Shown here piece by piece: positions 52,480 to 53,358 of a stretch of 53,358 nt of DNA. Below the pieces are notes generated by a model that did not search any database, was not told the origin of the DNA, and worked only from the letters and a program-made list of their open reading frames with translations. Source of the stretch: an uncultured Actinomycetes bacterium (GTDB lineage: Bacteria; Actinomycetota; Actinomycetes; Nanopelagicales; Nanopelagicaceae); contig CAIYBL010000084.1 in assembly GCA_903924485.1 (NCBI GenBank), positions 1 through 53,358 on the forward strand. Direction: 5' to 3'. A program made the position numbers and the translations under genes. How positions within the stretch are numbered: the first letter of the stretch is position 1; each line of letters begins with the position of its first letter.

Positions 52480-53358
52480 CTATTTAATCGAGAAACTTCC
52501 TGTACTCGTCACCGAGCCAGCAGGGGTGACCACGGTAAATTTGGCCGTGGTCGAGGTGCTTAGTGTGGTTGGTAAAGTGAAGGTGACAACTAGAGATGTT
52601 GCAGTGCCTCCCGATTTAATTGTCACGCCCGATACACCGGTAAGAGTTACAGAAGTAGCACCTAATAAGTTAGTGCCAGTGATTGTCACCGTATTAACCG
52701 TCGTGGCGCTCCTAGTACCACTCGTTGGGGTGAAGCTAGCAATGGTAGGAGCGATGGCGAAGCTCACACTTGGCGAAACACCTGCTGGAGTTGTCACAGT
52801 GATTGTTCCGCTAGGTGCTCCAGTGGGGACCTTCACTGTCAGGCTTGTTAGCGTCGCAGTGGTTGCTGGTGTAGCGCTCACCGTTGTGGTTGCTCCAACG
52901 AAATTCACCTTCGTGGCACCTAAGAGGTTGGTGCCTGTGATCGTGATTGTTGCTCCTACTGCTGCACTTGCAGGAGCAGTTATGCCAGCGGCTGGGAAGT
53001 AGTAGATAGCTGTACTGGCAGCACTTGTGCCTCCAGGGGTTGTCACTGTGATTTTGCCGCTTGTACCAAGTGCAGGTGGTGTGGCAGTAAGAGAAGTTGC
53101 TGTTGGTGTTCCGGTAATAGTTCCCGCCACTCCATTGAAGCTAACTCCTGTTGCACCAAGAAGGTTTGTGCCCGTAATTGTTACCGGTGAACCAAAGGTA
53201 GGTGTGAAGCTTGAGACTGTAGGTGCAGGTAGCACAACAGCGAAGCTCACACTTGGCGAAACACCTGCTGGAGTTGTCACAGTGATTGTTCCGCTAGGTG
53301 CTCCAGTGGGGACCTTCACTGTCAGGCTTGTTAGCGTCGCAGTGGTTGCTGGTGTAGC
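52480..53358 (-). CDS. IPT/TIG-repeat surface protein, 3' end (5' part outside window)
   Basis: The last 292 residues of a larger protein, open to the window edge. The sequence consists of IPT/TIG Ig-like modules of about 80 residues. Each has a P-x-I/V-x-S-F-x-P-T-x-G start where visible, a central VTITGTNLLGATSV core, and a closing strand such as GTITVTTPAGVSPSVSFA. Three to four modules are visible. The C-terminus ends with GSFSIK and no sorting signal or membrane anchor, so anchoring, if any, is elsewhere. Composition is Thr/Ala/Gly/Val-rich with almost no charged residues. Probably a secreted or surface adhesin. Confidence 0.82.
   Translation of the reverse strand, partial: ATPATTATLTSLTVKVPTGAPSGTITVTTPAGVSPSVSFAVVLPAPTVSSFTPTFGSPVTITGTNLLGATGVSFNGVAGTITGTPTATSLTATPPALGTSGKITVTTPGGTSAASTAIYYFPAAGITAPASAAVGATITITGTNLLGATKVNFVGATTTVSATPATTATLTSLTVKVPTGAPSGTITVTTPAGVSPSVSFAIAPTIASFTPTSGTRSATTVNTVTITGTNLLGATSVTLTGVSGVTIKSGGTATSLVVTFTLPTTLSTSTTAKFTVVTPAGSVTSTGSFSIK
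52757..52875 (-). repeat. Exact 119-base direct repeat, copy 1
   Basis: Identical, base for base as far as I can read, to 53240-53358. The spacing is 483 bases, or 161 codons, so reading frame is kept and the unit spans two TIG modules. Neighbouring modules between the copies differ much more. Confidence 0.9.
53240..53358 (-). repeat. Exact 119-base direct repeat, copy 2 (runs into window edge)
   Basis: Second copy of the repeat at 52757-52875. The match continues to the last base of the window, so the true repeat may be longer. Confidence 0.9.

Noticed and set aside
52480-53358. CRISPR-like repeats
   Set aside because: The repeats are in-frame protein modules of about 240 bases with variable identity, not short repeats with unique spacers. 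No CRISPR array was seen in the window.

Overview
The window (about 53 kb, moderate GC, dense coding, many 1-4 base start/stop overlaps) comes from the chromosome of an actinobacterium. The strongest evidence is the order gyrA, tRNA-Ile, tRNA-Ala, cyclophilin, rhomboid, crgA, trpG/pabA, pknB, pstP, tRNA-Leu. This is the gyrA-proximal order of Mycobacterium, but with pknA, pbpA, rodA, fhaB and fhaA absent from their usual places. Compact spacing, short protein versions and moderate GC suggest a streamlined lineage such as freshwater acI/Nanopelagicales. That placement is inference. Since gyrA normally lies a few kb from dnaA, the left end is probably close to oriC.

Layout. Bases 1-7.5 kb: the gyrA-to-pstP block. 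7.5-11.4 kb: tRNA-Leu, glycerophosphodiesterase, pheA, serS, HAD phosphatase and tRNA-Ser, tightly packed on the + strand. 11.4-16.1 kb: a structured leader, then sdhC-sdhA-sdhB, a small membrane protein and two overlapping crcB/fluC fluoride-channel genes. 16.1-25.5 kb: metabolic and transport genes, namely an M24 aminopeptidase, an M23-like exported protein, an MFS transporter, an aldo-keto reductase, tRNA-Ser, an iron-ADH-family dehydrogenase beside a transaldolase-fold enzyme (each altered at one active-site position), a ferredoxin-NADP reductase and a small membrane protein.

25.5-37.9 kb is the most unusual part. It holds a type IV pilus-like cluster: a hairpin-rich leader ending in a terminator-like structure, then pilB, pilC, four genes with canonical prepilin motifs, a 791-residue pilin-like surface protein with Ig-like and low-complexity regions, and the prepilin peptidase pilD. 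Two tandem exported paralogs follow, with repeats reminiscent of phage structural proteins. Several pilins carry beta-rich inserts of the kind found in adhesins and tail fibres. The cluster looks like a surface appendage for attachment.

37.9-53.4 kb: tRNA-Arg, then on the - strand a complete dipeptide-type ABC importer (dppA-B-C-D-F order in transcription, with a hairpin terminator between dppA and dppB), a DUF1684 protein, a class V aminotransferase-fold enzyme, an SDR, a molybdopterin oxidoreductase, a BcsA-like glycosyltransferase with two PilZ-like regions (a c-di-GMP link), and a GSA-aminomutase-like class III aminotransferase. A + strand membrane protein and the 3' end of an IPT/TIG-repeat surface protein close the window; the latter contains an exact 119-base direct repeat. 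I saw no CRISPR array, transposase, integrase or rRNA.
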